Assembly (NCBI GenBank): GCA_012840245.1
Contig: DULR01000081.1
Span: 1 to 32,677, forward strand
Length of the DNA stretch: 32,677 nt
Direction of reading: 5' to 3'
DNA from: Clostridiaceae bacterium
GTDB lineage: Bacteria; Bacillota; Clostridia; DSM-8532
Made by a program: the position numbers and the translations under genes. The notes under the pieces are model-generated. The model was not told the origin of the DNA, searched no databases, and saw only the letters and a program-made list of their open reading frames with translations. Positions 9,536 through 19,328 of the stretch are shown here, in pieces (within the stretch, counting starts at the first letter, position 1; each line of letters begins with the position of its first letter).

Positions 9536-9566
9536 ATGTGCAAGAAGGACCGTCCCCGATGCACAT
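9536..9566. repeat. REP-like hairpin, TGTGCA arm class (copy B)
   Basis: ATGTGCA (9536-9542) and TGCACAT (9560-9566) enclose AAGGACCGTCCCC. The core AGGACCGTCCCC and the ATGTGCA/TGCACA arms match copy A at 214-242. It lies in the promoter region of the HD-domain gene: TGCACA (9560-9565), 17 nt, TATAAT (9583-9588). Confidence 0.6.
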
Positions 9567-9618
9567 TTTTGCAGGAATGGTATATAATATTTTCATACTC
9601 ACAGGAAGGATGATCAAG

Positions 9619-10212
9619 ATGACATCAGAAAGACTGAAAAAACAGATCCAATTTGTACTGGAAGTTGACAAACTGAAGAATATATTCAGAATGACGAAGA
9701 TCCATGACGGGACACGACGCGAGAATGACGCCGAGCATTCATGGCATCTGGCCCTTATGGCTTTTTTGCTTGGCGAATACTCCAAAGAACCCGGCATTGA
9801 CATGCTGAAGGTAATGAAGATGTGCATCGTGCATGACCTTGTCGAAATAGATGCAGGGGATACTTTCTGTTATGATACTGCAGGGAGTATGGACAAGCTT
9901 GAACGGGAGCAGAAAGCTGCTGACCGCATTTTCGGAATTCTCCCGGAAGATCAGGGCAGGGAGCTAAGAGAGTTATGGGAAGAATTTGACGCCATGGAGA
10001 CCCCCGAAGCCAGATTCGCCGCAGCCATGGACAGGCTTCAGCCTGTTCTGATGAATTTTCTGAACGAAGGCGGAACGTGGAAAGAACATAATATAAGCAA
10101 GGCTCAGGTCGTCGGACGCAACCGGCGCATAGAGGACGGTGCGCCACAACTTTGGGACTTCGCATCGAAGCTCATTGACGAAGCGGTAGAAAAAGGGCTG
10201 CTGAGGGAATAA
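9619..10212 (+). CDS. HD-domain phosphohydrolase, HDDC2/YfbR-like
   Basis: This 197-residue protein has the HD metal site spread as H40 (NDAEHSWH), H72-D73 (CIVHDLVE) and D138 (AAAMDRLQP). The order and length resemble HDDC2 / 5'-deoxynucleotidase proteins that remove phosphate from deoxynucleoside monophosphates. The substrate is not shown by sequence. I chose the ATG at 9619 because AGGAAGG (9603-9609) lies 9 nt upstream; the ATG at 9610 is too close, and the frame open to 9520 runs through the repeat. It is a single gene on the plus strand, divergent from the homocysteine operon. It ends 17 nt from the convergent DUF3298 fragment, with no terminator seen. Confidence 0.9.
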   Translation: MTSERLKKQIQFVLEVDKLKNIFRMTKIHDGTRRENDAEHSWHLALMAFLLGEYSKEPGIDMLKVMKMCIVHDLVEIDAGDTFCYDTAGSMDKLEREQKAADRIFGILPEDQGRELRELWEEFDAMETPEARFAAAMDRLQPVLMNFLNEGGTWKEHNISKAQVVGRNRRIEDGAPQLWDFASKLIDEAVEKGLLRE

Positions 10213-10229
10213 CAGCGGCCCCTTACTCT

Positions 10230-10709
10230 TCAGTTGAAGGATCTCCAGAAAGCGCCTTCAGTGTCCAAATAGTCTGCCAGATCGGAATACGGCACATGGA
10301 AAACCTGCATTCCGGCAGCATTGGCAGCGATCTCGCCTTTCTCGAAATAGAAATCTATTCCGTCATCGGTCAGGGCGAATTTTGTCCCGGGGCCTATGGA
10401 CACCGAATCATCAAAGTAGATCATCTCATCGGTACTTTCCCTTATTTTTGCGGTAATGGTATTGCTTAAATAATCCCAGACACCGGAATCCTTCCTGAAC
10501 AAATCACTTGACCGGTACTGAACACCTGTGGTCAGATCTATAAAAACAGTATTTCTGAAAGAATAATTATGTGCAGCACCCAAATAGTACATGTAACCAT
10601 TCTGATCTATCATCAGCAGGTCTTTCTTTTTTGACAAGGTATAACCTGCATCCAGAATCGATGTATCATGCGGTCCGTTATAGACGGCATATTCCTCACA
10701 TGGGGCCAC
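10230..10709 (-). pseudogene. DUF3298-like C-terminal part of a frameshifted lipoprotein gene
   Basis: This 159-residue frame is open from a GTG at 10709 that overlaps the TAG stop of the WG-repeat frame (TAGTG). The C-terminus, with FALTDDGIDFYFEKGEIA, GMQVFHVPYSDLADYL, fits the DUF3298 / RsiV C-terminal domain pattern. It has no signal peptide and no ribosome site of its own. Reading the same frame upstream of the GTG gives GEI then VAPCEEY, which joins smoothly to the end of the WG frame. A single one-base shift near 10710-10725 would fuse the two into one protein of about 448 residues. Coupled re-initiation is the alternative. Confidence 0.65.
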
Positions 10710-11578
10710 TATTTCGCCTCTGCAGGTTTTACGATCGAATAACCGTTCAGGAAAGGGGTCGCATAACTGAAAGCGGCAGGGATCACTGTTTCTCCCTTAT
10801 CGTTCATAAATCCGAAAAGCTTCGTGCTTTCGTCCCTATACATTCGAAGCCCTGAGGACACAGTATCTGTTAAGTCATTTCCGTATTTATCGATATAATA
10901 GGAAGGTTCTGTCCAGGATGGGGCAACTTCTGCGATCCCGTTCACAAATTTGCCCAGCTTTGTATAGTACAGCGGTATTGCAAGATCTCCGTTCTTATCC
11001 AGATATCCCCTCTTGAACTCGTTGTATGAGGGCATCAATCCTTCACTGAAGCCTTCTGTATAATCATAATGCTCAAACAGCAAAGCGCCTGTTCCGTCAT
11101 ATACATGGAAGTAATTGCCTTCAAATTTGTAGCATATGAATGTCCCTTCAGAATAATTGATGTAATCCCATTCGGGATAAACAACATATTTTCCTGTTTT
11201 ATCGATCAGGCCTTTTCTGTCATCTGAAGCTGTCACGGGTGCAAGGCCGCATTGGAAAAATGGTTCCGCATACCTGAAAACAGGTTCTATCACAATATTC
11301 CCTTCGGAATCCGCATACCCGTACATAAGGTTATAGCCTTCACACCGTGCATATGGCTGAAGGATATCACCGCTCCGGTCTTCCCCGGCAGGCCCGGAAA
11401 CCGTTTCTGTCGGTGTACTCTCGCCCTTTTCTTCATTTTCTATTTTATTATTTTCAACTTCTTCTGACATTACGTCTCTGGTTCCGGCCCCTTCTATGAT
11501 CCTTCCGCAGGCGCTGAAACCAAAAACTGCAAAAAGCACCAATAAAGCCAAAGCCAGATATCTTCTGATCCTGCTCAT
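10709..11578 (-). CDS. WG-repeat lipoprotein (N-terminal part of split gene)
   Basis: The 289 residues begin with a lipoprotein signal peptide (ALALLVLFAVFGFSAC, lipobox Cys24), then an acidic Ser/Thr-rich linker to about 65. Some five WG-type repeats follow, for example YGYADSEGNIVIEPVF, GLIDKTGKYVVYPEW, GYLDKNGDLAIPL and FGFMNDKGETVIPAAF. WG repeats are probable protein- or glycan-binding units, and the protein should sit on the outer face of the membrane. It stops abruptly in PAEAK, just after a repeat, where the next frame carries the DUF3298 domain with which such proteins are often fused. The ATG at 11578 has a GGGG site upstream. Confidence 0.85.
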   Translation of the reverse strand: MSRIRRYLALALLVLFAVFGFSACGRIIEGAGTRDVMSEEVENNKIENEEKGESTPTETVSGPAGEDRSGDILQPYARCEGYNLMYGYADSEGNIVIEPVFRYAEPFFQCGLAPVTASDDRKGLIDKTGKYVVYPEWDYINYSEGTFICYKFEGNYFHVYDGTGALLFEHYDYTEGFSEGLMPSYNEFKRGYLDKNGDLAIPLYYTKLGKFVNGIAEVAPSWTEPSYYIDKYGNDLTDTVSSGLRMYRDESTKLFGFMNDKGETVIPAAFSYATPFLNGYSIVKPAEAK

Positions 11579-11613
11579 ACGAAAACCCCGCTTAAAATAT
11601 CGACTCTACTTTT

Positions 11614-11638
11614 AAAGGCACCGTTCGAAGGTGCCTTT
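11614..11638 (-). terminator. Terminator after fprA
   Basis: Perfect 9-bp arms AAAGGCACC (11614-11622) and GGTGCCTTT (11630-11638) with a 7-nt loop, followed on the minus strand by a short T-rich tail. It separates fprA from the WG-repeat gene. Confidence 0.75.
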
Positions 11639-11692
11639 ATATTTTAATAATGCTTTTGTTTCTATATTACCATGATCGGCATCGGAATAAAA

Positions 11693-12874
11693 TTATTTCA
11701 GATGATCGGCAAATTCGCGCCCGAAATTGAAGCAGGCTTCAAGCTCGCCGCCATCGGGCTGGTATTTTACCGAAATCGGCTCTATCACTACTTTTATGCC
11801 GGCTTCTTCCAGTTCCTTGTGGATCTTTTTATGGGCTTCCCCACTCCAGCCGTAGCTGCCGAATGCCGCACCGACTTTATTTTTCAGCTTGTGGCCTTTT
11901 ATCTCAGCCAGGATGGCAGCTATGTTGCGCAATGGACCGTTATTGACCGTACAGCTACCTATAATGATGCCCTTGGCCTTGAACAGCTCGGTCATCAGCT
12001 CATTCATATCAGTGGCGGAGATGTTGAACTGTTTGCTTTTGATCCCCCTGCTTTCAAGTCCCCTGGCTATTGCGCCGGCCATCTTCTTTGTAGCGTTATA
12101 CATTGTGTCATATACGATAGTCACATAACCTTCATTATAATTGTCGGACCACTGGACATATTTTTCGACGATCCTCAGCGGCTCTTTTCTCCATATGGCT
12201 CCATGGCTGGGTGCGATCATTTCAATCGGCAGGTTCATAGCCAATATCTCATCGATTTTCTTCCTGATAAGAGGCGCAAAAGGCGTCAGAATGTTGGCAT
12301 AATATTTTATGGCCTCGTGCCAGACCATGCACTGGTCCAGTTCATCTTCAAAAATAGAGGCACCGGCCAGGTGCTGACCGAATGCATCATTGGACAGAAG
12401 CACGTTGGGACCTTTCACGAAAGTCATCATGCTGTCCGGCCAGTGTATCATCGTCATATCGACGAAAACAAGCTCATACATGCCAATATTGATCGTATCC
12501 CCGGTTTTTACAGCCCTGAAATTCCAGTCCTTATGGAACTGTTTCCGGATGGTTTCAACTCCCTTGACCGAACAATATATGGGTATATCAGGACGCCGCT
12601 CCATGATCTCGGCCAATGCACCGGAATGATCAGGTTCGGAATGGTTGATGATAATAAAATCGATATTGTCGATCCCCACTTCATTCTCCAGGATGCTGAT
12701 AAATTCCTTTGAGTGGGGGGTCCATACCACATCGACCAAAACGGTCTTTTCATCCTTTATCAGATAAGAATTGTAGCTCGAGCCGTGGAAGGTAGACAGT
12801 TCATGGCCGTGGAAGCTCCTTATTTCCCAGTCCCTCAGTCCCAGATGGTATATCTGATCTTTCACCTGTATCAT
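11693..12874 (-). CDS. fprA: A-type flavodiiron protein (FprA)
   Basis: This cytosolic enzyme reduces O2 to water or NO to N2O and protects anaerobes from oxygen or nitrosative stress. The 393 residues have a metallo-beta-lactamase domain with diiron ligands H78-x-E80-x-D82-H83 (NHSEPDHSGA), a later His in MIHWPDSMM, Asp in SNDAFGQH and His in APSHGAIW. A C-terminal flavodoxin domain with an FMN phosphate loop (YDTMYNATKKMA) follows. No rubredoxin domain is fused, so electrons come from a separate partner. I chose the ATG at 12874, which has an AGAGGT site; the frame extends to a TTG at 12892. It lies 53 nt after uvrA and may be cotranscribed. Confidence 0.95.
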   Translation of the reverse strand: MIQVKDQIYHLGLRDWEIRSFHGHELSTFHGSSYNSYLIKDEKTVLVDVVWTPHSKEFISILENEVGIDNIDFIIINHSEPDHSGALAEIMERRPDIPIYCSVKGVETIRKQFHKDWNFRAVKTGDTINIGMYELVFVDMTMIHWPDSMMTFVKGPNVLLSNDAFGQHLAGASIFEDELDQCMVWHEAIKYYANILTPFAPLIRKKIDEILAMNLPIEMIAPSHGAIWRKEPLRIVEKYVQWSDNYNEGYVTIVYDTMYNATKKMAGAIARGLESRGIKSKQFNISATDMNELMTELFKAKGIIIGSCTVNNGPLRNIAAILAEIKGHKLKNKVGAAFGSYGWSGEAHKKIHKELEEAGIKVVIEPISVKYQPDGGELEACFNFGREFADHLK

Positions 12875-12927
12875 ACCTATACCTCTTTTCAATTATTTCA
12901 CTATCTTTTTCTTACCCATCCTTGCGG

Positions 12928-15753
12928 CTAATCATGCAATACTTTTTTAATAAATCTTCCGGTATGTGATTTTTCGACGGCAGAAACCTCCTCAGGCGTT
13001 CCTGATGCAATCACCAGACCTCCGCAGTCGCCGCCTTCGGGGCCGAGATCTATGATGTAATCGGCAGTTTTTATTACATCCAGATTATGTTCGATAACGA
13101 CCACGCTGTTGCCTGCATCGACAAGCTTCTGCAAAACATCGATAAGTTTGTGGACATCAGCCATATGAAGACCCGTCGTAGGCTCGTCAAGAATATACAT
13201 GGTTTTGCCTGTAGGCCTTCTTGAGAGCTCGGTGGCCAGCTTGACACGCTGAGCTTCGCCCCCCGACAATGTCGTTGCCGGCTGGCCAAGGCGAATATAT
13301 CCCAGACCAACATCATACAATGTCTGTATCTTTCTTTTGAGCCTGGGAATGTTCTCAAAAAATCCGAGGGCTTCCTCGACCGTCATATTAAGAACATCTG
13401 CTATATTCTTTCCCTTGTATTTGACCTCAAGGGTCTCTCTGTTATATCTTTTGCCTTTACAGACCTCGCAGGGCACATAGATATCAGGCAGAAAATGCAT
13501 TTCTATTTTTATGATACCGTCGCCGCTGCAGGCCTCGCATCTTCCTCCCCTGACGTTGAAGCTGAATCTTCCGGACTTATAGCCTTTTGTCTTGGCATCG
13601 ACAGTCTGGGCGAAGAGTTCCCTGATCAGATCGAACAAGCCTGTATAGGTGGCAGGATTCGATCTGGGTGTGCGCCCTATTGGCGACTGATCTATATTTA
13701 TCACCTTGTCCAGATGTTCCAGACCAAGTATGTCCCTGTGCAGACCCGGCTTTGTTTTTGCTCTGTTGAGCTTTGCCGCAAGCTTTTTATACAGGATCTC
13801 ATTGACAAGGGAGCTCTTTCCGGAGCCCGATACCCCTGTAACACAGGTAAATATCCCGAGAGGGATATCCACATCCACGTTTTTCAGGTTGTTTTCCCTT
13901 GCACCTAATATTCTCAGTATTTTGCCGTTCGGCTTGCGCCTTTGCTTCGGAACCTCTATTTTCAGTTCGCCGCTCAGATACTTTCCTGTTAAGGAATTTG
14001 GGTTGGCCTTGATTTCCTCCACTGTTCCCTGAGCTACCACTTTTCCTCCGTGTTCTCCTGCACCAGGTCCCATATCGATTATGTGGTCGGCAGCGTACAT
14101 GGTTTCCTCATCGTGCTCAACGACAATGAGCGTATTTCCCAGATCCCTCAACCTTTTGAGCGTATCAAGGAGTTTCTCGTTGTCTCTTTGGTGAAGGCCT
14201 ATGCTTGGCTCATCCAGGATATAAAGGACTCCCATAAGGCCTGAGCCTATCTGTGTCGCAAGACGTATCCGCTGAGCCTCACCGCCGGACAGGGTCGCTG
14301 TTGCCCTGTGGAGCGTAAGGTAATTGAGCCCAACGTCCATTAAGAATTTAAGCCTTGCGTTGATTTCCTTCAGTATTTGTGATGCTATGAGAAGCTCACG
14401 GTCTGTCAGCTCAAGGTTTCTGAAAAAACTGACCGCGTCGTTTATAGACATTGAACTTACTTCATATATGTTTTTGCCCCCTACGGTAACAGCCAGGCTT
14501 TCCTTTTTCAGGCGTTTGCCGTCGCACTCGGGGCATGGTATGTTGCTCATGAACGACTCATAATACTCTTTCTGGCTTTCGGATTTAGTTTCCCTGTAGC
14601 GGCGCTCCATGCTGGTTATAACTCCCTCGAAGGATGTCATGAAGCTTCCGCTGCCATATTCCCTCTCATATTCTACTTTGATCTTTTCTCCATTCGTCCC
14701 GTAGAGGATCTTATCCAGTATCTCCGGCGGAAGCTTTTCAACAGGTGTATTAATATCAAATCCGTAATGCTTTGCCAGAGCCTCCAGATACATACGGCTG
14801 TATGCATCCTCATTGGTAAAATTCCAGCCTGTGATGGCAAGCGCACCCTCTGTCAGGGCTTTGGTCCTGTCCACAATAACGAGATCCGGGTCTATCTTCA
14901 TCAAAGTTCCCAGTCCGCCGCATTTGGGGCAGGCTCCGTAGGGATTGTTGAATGAAAACATCCTCGGTGCAAGCTCTTCAATGCTTATTCCGCACTCAGG
15001 ACATGAAAAATTCTGTGAGAAAAGCATCTCTTCCTTTCCCATCACATCGACGATCAGAAGACCTCCGGACAAATTCAGGCTCGTCTCGATAGAATCGGTG
15101 AGACGCTTTTGGATCCCGGGTCTTACAATAAGCCTGTCCACAACTATTTCAATGGTGTGCTTGCGGTTTTTGTCCAGCTTTATCTCATCATTGATGTCCA
15201 TTACCTCGCCGTCGATGCGGATACGGACGTAGCCGTTCTTTTTGGCATCCTGGATGAGTTTGGTATATTCGCCCTTGCGGCCACGCACCACCGGAGCAAG
15301 GATCTGGATCCGTGTCCCTTCCTCAAGAGCTAGGACCGAATCCACCATCTGGTCCACGGTCTGCTGTGCTATGACCTTGCCGCACTGGGGGCAGTGCGGT
15401 ATTCCTATTCTGGCAAACAAAAGCCTGAAATAATCATATATTTCAGTGACGGTTCCCACAGTTGAGCGGGGATTTTTGGATGTCGTTTTCTGATCGATGG
15501 ATATGGCGGGAGAAAGCCCGTCGATGAACTCCACATTTGGCTTTTCCATAAGGCCCAGGAACTGCCTTGCGTACGAGGACAGGGATTCCATATACCTTCT
15601 CTGTCCTTCGGCATAGATCGTATCAAATGCCAGTGAGGATTTCCCCGAACCGCTCAGGCCTGTGATGACCACCAGCTTGTCTCTTGGTATCTCAAGGTCT
15701 ATGTTTTTGAGGTTATGTTCGCAGGCGCCTTTTATATATATTTTGTCCTTCAT
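12928..15753 (-). CDS. uvrA: Excinuclease ABC subunit A
   Basis: This is the DNA damage sensor of nucleotide excision repair, a dimeric ABC ATPase that loads UvrB. The 941 residues are full length. There are two ABC modules: Walker [15 protein letters not shown] (about 33-46) and [13 protein letters not shown] (second half), with signatures [12 protein letters not shown] and [12 protein letters not shown]. Zinc fingers are at CPECG...CPKCGGLG and CEACSGDG...CEVCKGKR. The ATG at 15753 has a GGGAAG site. uvrB and uvrC are not in view. The upstream region contains a REPIN-like repeat and no obvious SOS box. Confidence 0.98.
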   Translation of the reverse strand: MKDKIYIKGACEHNLKNIDLEIPRDKLVVITGLSGSGKSSLAFDTIYAEGQRRYMESLSSYARQFLGLMEKPNVEFIDGLSPAISIDQKTTSKNPRSTVGTVTEIYDYFRLLFARIGIPHCPQCGKVIAQQTVDQMVDSVLALEEGTRIQILAPVVRGRKGEYTKLIQDAKKNGYVRIRIDGEVMDINDEIKLDKNRKHTIEIVVDRLIVRPGIQKRLTDSIETSLNLSGGLLIVDVMGKEEMLFSQNFSCPECGISIEELAPRMFSFNNPYGACPKCGGLGTLMKIDPDLVIVDRTKALTEGALAITGWNFTNEDAYSRMYLEALAKHYGFDINTPVEKLPPEILDKILYGTNGEKIKVEYEREYGSGSFMTSFEGVITSMERRYRETKSESQKEYYESFMSNIPCPECDGKRLKKESLAVTVGGKNIYEVSSMSINDAVSFFRNLELTDRELLIASQILKEINARLKFLMDVGLNYLTLHRATATLSGGEAQRIRLATQIGSGLMGVLYILDEPSIGLHQRDNEKLLDTLKRLRDLGNTLIVVEHDEETMYAADHIIDMGPGAGEHGGKVVAQGTVEEIKANPNSLTGKYLSGELKIEVPKQRRKPNGKILRILGARENNLKNVDVDIPLGIFTCVTGVSGSGKSSLVNEILYKKLAAKLNRAKTKPGLHRDILGLEHLDKVINIDQSPIGRTPRSNPATYTGLFDLIRELFAQTVDAKTKGYKSGRFSFNVRGGRCEACSGDGIIKIEMHFLPDIYVPCEVCKGKRYNRETLEVKYKGKNIADVLNMTVEEALGFFENIPRLKRKIQTLYDVGLGYIRLGQPATTLSGGEAQRVKLATELSRRPTGKTMYILDEPTTGLHMADVHKLIDVLQKLVDAGNSVVVIEHNLDVIKTADYIIDLGPEGGDCGGLVIASGTPEEVSAVEKSHTGRFIKKVLHD

Positions 15754-15930
15754 ATGTTCTTCTTCCCGTATTGATAATAATCAGCCTGTTATGTTCATCC
15801 TTCTCTAATGGACATGGGCGGAAAACTTGAAGCCATTTAATTATTTTAACCCCAAAGCAATGATCATAACACTCTGTCTGGATAATTATACCGAACATAT
15901 GTACGGAAATCAAGAGAAAATACCTGACAG

Positions 15931-16013
15931 AAATGAGTAATAGGGACGGATACTTTTACTCATTTTACTGTATGATGTATAGATGAGTAAAAACCTCCGT
16001 CCCCTTTGCTCAT
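15931..16013. repeat. REPIN-like paired repeat, TGAGTAA arm class (copy C)
   Basis: Two head-to-head hairpins. The first has perfect arms AAATGAGTAA (15931-15940) and TTACTCATTT (15956-15965) around GGGACGG (15943-15949). The second has ATGAGTAA (15983-15990) and TTGCTCAT (16006-16013) around CCGTCCC (15997-16003). The same arrangement recurs at 30234-30359. It occupies the 292-nt gap between the ABC permease gene and uvrA, where I see no other feature. Confidence 0.65.
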
Positions 16014-16045
16014 TTGCTCACGTTCGGAATGCCAATAAAGAACCT

Positions 16046-17296
16046 CTAAGTCTCTTTATACAAATCCTTCAGTCTGACTCTTTTGCCATAACGCATTACT
16101 GACGCTGTATAAACTTTTATCGACAAAACAGTGACGATCACAATGGATATGACCAGTATCAGAATCGAAACAGCCAGGTCCAGATCCGATAAATCCTTGT
16201 TGAGCAGGATAAAAGGCATAATGAAAGGAGAACTGAACGGCACATACATTGTGATCTTCTGAAGCACATTGCTTCCGCTGGACATCATTGAGAAATAGCC
16301 CATGTAGAAAGACAGGAGTTCTATCAGCATGACTGGCATCATGGCTGAGTTCAGATCTTCTATTTTGCTGACGAAGGCCCCACTTACGGCGTTCAGCATT
16401 GAATACAGCATATACCCGAGCAAAAAGTAAATGAAAGTGAACAGTGCCGACTTAAAGGTAAATGCTGACAAAGTCAGCTCCATTCCGAAAACAGTAAAAC
16501 CGTCTGGTATAAAGAACTTATAGCAAACAGTACCGAAGGCTATCATAAATATGAACTGAAAAAGGCCAAGGGCTCCCATTCCAAGGCATTTCCCAATAAG
16601 TATCCTCGATGGCTTTGCTGATACAATGAGTGTTTCCATGACTCTCGATGTTTTTTCTGTGGCAACCGACATTGAGACTCCATAGCCATAAAAATATACC
16701 GCGAAGAATACCAGCATGGTAATTACTATTCCAAGCAGATATCCGCTGAAATCCATTTCTCCCGCAAATTCCTCGGCATAGCTCAGTCTTGATTGCGCAA
16801 ATTCTATCGTATCCTTGTCGATACCACGGCTTTCAAGCGTGTTGTATATATACAGGTCACTCAATACATCAACTGCATAACCTGATGATATGCCTGACAT
16901 AAAGTCCATATTTGTGACAGTTATAAAAGGCGAGCCTGTCTGATCTTTGCTGACCACGATCAGAGATGTATTCCCATCTGTTTTGATCGTTTCTTTATAC
17001 TCATGTATTTTTGAATAGTCACCTTTTTCAAATCTGGTATCGGTTATTTTTGAAGACAAAGTTTCAATAGCGTTGTCTATCAATCCGTTTTCATCGACAT
17101 AATAGCATACCTTTGATGTGACAGACGGTTCCTGTGCGCCCGACTCAGGTTCATCGGTCTCAGACTTTTGGATCAGTGCGGGTACGGCCGTCAAGATGAG
17201 CAATAATGCCATCATTATAATGGTAGACACTATAAATACTTTTTTTCTTATACCCTCACGAAATGTGAAGGCGAACACAGTCATTATCTGTCTCAT
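16046..17296 (-). CDS. ABC-2 type exporter permease, NatB-like
   Basis: This 416-residue membrane protein has one N-terminal membrane segment (about 17-38), an extracytoplasmic domain of about 150 residues, and five or six membrane segments in the second half (LLGIVITMLVFFAVYFYGYG, FQFIFMIAFGTV, and a final VSILILVISIVIVTVLS). This is the NatB/YhaP layout of the ABC-2 family (sodium or antibiotic/peptide efflux). Its start overlaps the ATPase stop by 4 nt, so the two form a transporter operon. The substrate is not shown by sequence. No clear terminator follows; the repeat at 15931-16013 may end the transcript. Confidence 0.92.
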   Translation of the reverse strand: MRQIMTVFAFTFREGIRKKVFIVSTIIMMALLLILTAVPALIQKSETDEPESGAQEPSVTSKVCYYVDENGLIDNAIETLSSKITDTRFEKGDYSKIHEYKETIKTDGNTSLIVVSKDQTGSPFITVTNMDFMSGISSGYAVDVLSDLYIYNTLESRGIDKDTIEFAQSRLSYAEEFAGEMDFSGYLLGIVITMLVFFAVYFYGYGVSMSVATEKTSRVMETLIVSAKPSRILIGKCLGMGALGLFQFIFMIAFGTVCYKFFIPDGFTVFGMELTLSAFTFKSALFTFIYFLLGYMLYSMLNAVSGAFVSKIEDLNSAMMPVMLIELLSFYMGYFSMMSSGSNVLQKITMYVPFSSPFIMPFILLNKDLSDLDLAVSILILVISIVIVTVLSIKVYTASVMRYGKRVRLKDLYKET

Positions 17297-18186
17297 ACTT
17301 CTGCACCTACCTTTTCAATAAATATCTCGCTCAATGATGGCTCTTTGATCTCGTATTTCACTGGATAAATGCCAGCATCGATCAGTTTTGTCAGGAAGCT
17401 GCCTGCCATTTCATCACCGTCGATCCTGTATTCGGATTCATCAGCCCGCTTTTCGATCAGGCGAAGTCCTGCCTCCTCAGCTATAGAGGATATGTCTTTT
17501 TCTGTTTTCACCAGCAGATTGGTATGCCCGTATCCTGACTTGATCTGACGCAGGTTCCCCTGCAGGATCGTCCTGCCTTTATGCAGGATGACTATATTTT
17601 TACAGTATTCCTCGACTGTGGCCATCTGATGGCTGCTCATAACTATGAACTTTCCTTCGTCAACAAGATCATATATGAGCTTTCTCAGCATTTCGATATT
17701 GACAGGGTCAAGTCCAGAAAAGGGTTCATCGAGAAAAATAAGCTCAGGGTTATGTATAAGTGTTGAAATGAGCTGGATCTTCTGCTGATTTCCCTTTGAG
17801 AGTTTTTCCGTGATCACATTCCTGTACTCTGCCACTCCGAGCCGCTCCATCAAAGCTATGGCAGACGATCTGGCTTCATGCCTTATCATGCCCCTGAGCA
17901 TGCCAAAATACACCAGCTGCTCCAGTACCGTGGTTTTCATATATATGCCTCTTTCTTCGGGCATATATCCGAAATTCATTTCTCTGGTAATGGGCTTTCC
18001 GTTCCATGAACTGCTGCCGCTGTCAGCTCCTATGATCCCAAGTATCATTCTTATCGTGGTAGTCTTTCCTGCGCCGTTTGTCCCGATCAAACCAAAAACG
18101 CCAGGTTCTGTCATCTCAAAGCTGATATTCTCTACTGCAACTTTTGTGCCAAAAGTTTTTCTGAGGTTCTGTACCTTGAGACTCAT
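17293..18186 (-). CDS. ABC exporter ATP-binding protein, NatA-like
   Basis: This 297-residue ATPase has Walker A GTNGAGKTTTIRM (about 36-48), a Q-loop region with GYMPEERGIY, signature LSKGNQQKI, Walker B LIFLDEPFSGLDP and the switch His in MSSHQMATVEE. The C-terminal 80 residues match the DUF4162-type extension of drug/sodium exporter ATPases. The start is ATG 18186, with GAGGAG 8 nt upstream; an in-frame extension to 18207 lacks a site. It pairs with the permease it overlaps. Confidence 0.94.
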   Translation of the reverse strand: MSLKVQNLRKTFGTKVAVENISFEMTEPGVFGLIGTNGAGKTTTIRMILGIIGADSGSSSWNGKPITREMNFGYMPEERGIYMKTTVLEQLVYFGMLRGMIRHEARSSAIALMERLGVAEYRNVITEKLSKGNQQKIQLISTLIHNPELIFLDEPFSGLDPVNIEMLRKLIYDLVDEGKFIVMSSHQMATVEEYCKNIVILHKGRTILQGNLRQIKSGYGHTNLLVKTEKDISSIAEEAGLRLIEKRADESEYRIDGDEMAGSFLTKLIDAGIYPVKYEIKEPSLSEIFIEKVGAEV

Positions 18187-18272
18187 TTTCACACTCCTCG
18201 CTAACATTTAATTCCAGTATATTATACATATTTTATTTCTGTTAATCAAATTTTACCTTATAAATATAACAA

Positions 18273-18299
18273 GGCTGTGTCATTTAAAGTGACACAGCC
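18273..18299 (-). terminator. Terminator of the hypB-DUF5692 cluster
   Basis: Perfect 10-bp arms GGCTGTGTCA (18273-18282) and TGACACAGCC (18290-18299), with a 7-nt loop and a T-rich tail on the minus strand. It lies 23 nt beyond the DUF5692-like stop. Confidence 0.75.
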
Positions 18300-18321
18300 C
18301 ATTCCATAATGTATATGTTCT

Positions 18322-19302
18322 TTATTCAGCCAGCGCTTTTACTTCCTGATAACCTTTCAGATCGATATACAGCTCGCCTTTATACGGGTTGCGTTTTGTT
18401 TTGACTACCTTGTATATCATGTAAATGAATACCGCTACATTTGAAAGCAGCGCCAGAAGGCCAAAGATGAACAACGGAGCCGGATTGTACGTGGAGGCGA
18501 CGGCAAACTTGCCTTCATCGATAAATGCCGGGAATGTTTGCGCAAACATGCACCACAGCGACAGGGTATGAGCCCTGTGCTGGAGCCATGCGCCTTTCCC
18601 CACTGTGAACGCGCAGATGGTCGGTGCAAGAAGCAGCGCAAATCCGCAGTACCAGGAGTGGCCGGGCAGACAGTTGTATGTATAGGTAAAGTTCCACAGA
18701 TCATAAGCGACTATCCAGAACCACATCATGTCTGGCCACAGCATATCCCTGCTTCCGTCTTTCTCTGTAACCTTGCGTATACATATTCCGAACCATCCGG
18801 TTATGGTGATGATATTCAGAATACCGGCAGCGGCATTCATAAAGTTCCAGGGCCCGCCCAGCACATACATGGAGCCGTCTGCAAGGATCCCTCCATCGGG
18901 ATATTGGATACCGATCTGTATATCCCTTGCTACAGCCTCAAGTATGTTGATTGCAAGGATCAGCGGTGGGAAACTGAGAGCTATCCTGCTGTCGGACAAA
19001 CGCCACTCTTTTCCGGTCTTCCTGCTTTTTCCCTTCAAATGTCTGATGCACCAGAAACCGATACATCCGGCTGTCGCGGAATATACCTTGGCCATATGGA
19101 ACCAGTCGGTATAGGTCTTGTCCTTCAGTACTGTAAACCACAGTATGCTGAGGACTAAGGGCAAACCGATAAAGCATGCAAGCCCGACATACTTGAAACG
19201 CCTTGTAAGCTCATTGAATACGAACAGAGCGATAAGAACGGCAAACCAGACAAGCCACACTGAAAGAGCTGATGCTCCTGCTTCATAATTAAAAGTAAAC
19301 AT
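18322..19302 (-). CDS. Polytopic membrane protein, DUF5692-like
   Basis: This 326-residue protein has about eight hydrophobic segments, for example LSVWLVWFAVLIALFVFNEL, LACFIGLPLVLSILWFTVL, IITITGWFGICI and IFGLLALLSNVAVFIYMIY. Short polar loops hold many Trp, Tyr and His. It has no signal peptide and ends in a charged tail. I believe it belongs to the DUF5692 group, but from memory only. The function is unknown. It closes a cluster with hypA, the iron-sulfur flavoprotein and hypB (26 nt after hypA), which suggests a membrane partner for nickel or redox work. The start is ATG 19302 with GGAGG; the frame extends to 19338 without support. Confidence 0.85.
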   Translation of the reverse strand: MFTFNYEAGASALSVWLVWFAVLIALFVFNELTRRFKYVGLACFIGLPLVLSILWFTVLKDKTYTDWFHMAKVYSATAGCIGFWCIRHLKGKSRKTGKEWRLSDSRIALSFPPLILAINILEAVARDIQIGIQYPDGGILADGSMYVLGGPWNFMNAAAGILNIITITGWFGICIRKVTEKDGSRDMLWPDMMWFWIVAYDLWNFTYTYNCLPGHSWYCGFALLLAPTICAFTVGKGAWLQHRAHTLSLWCMFAQTFPAFIDEGKFAVASTYNPAPLFIFGLLALLSNVAVFIYMIYKVVKTKRNPYKGELYIDLKGYQEVKALAE

Positions 19303-19328
19303 GACTGACCTCCAATTATTATAATTTA

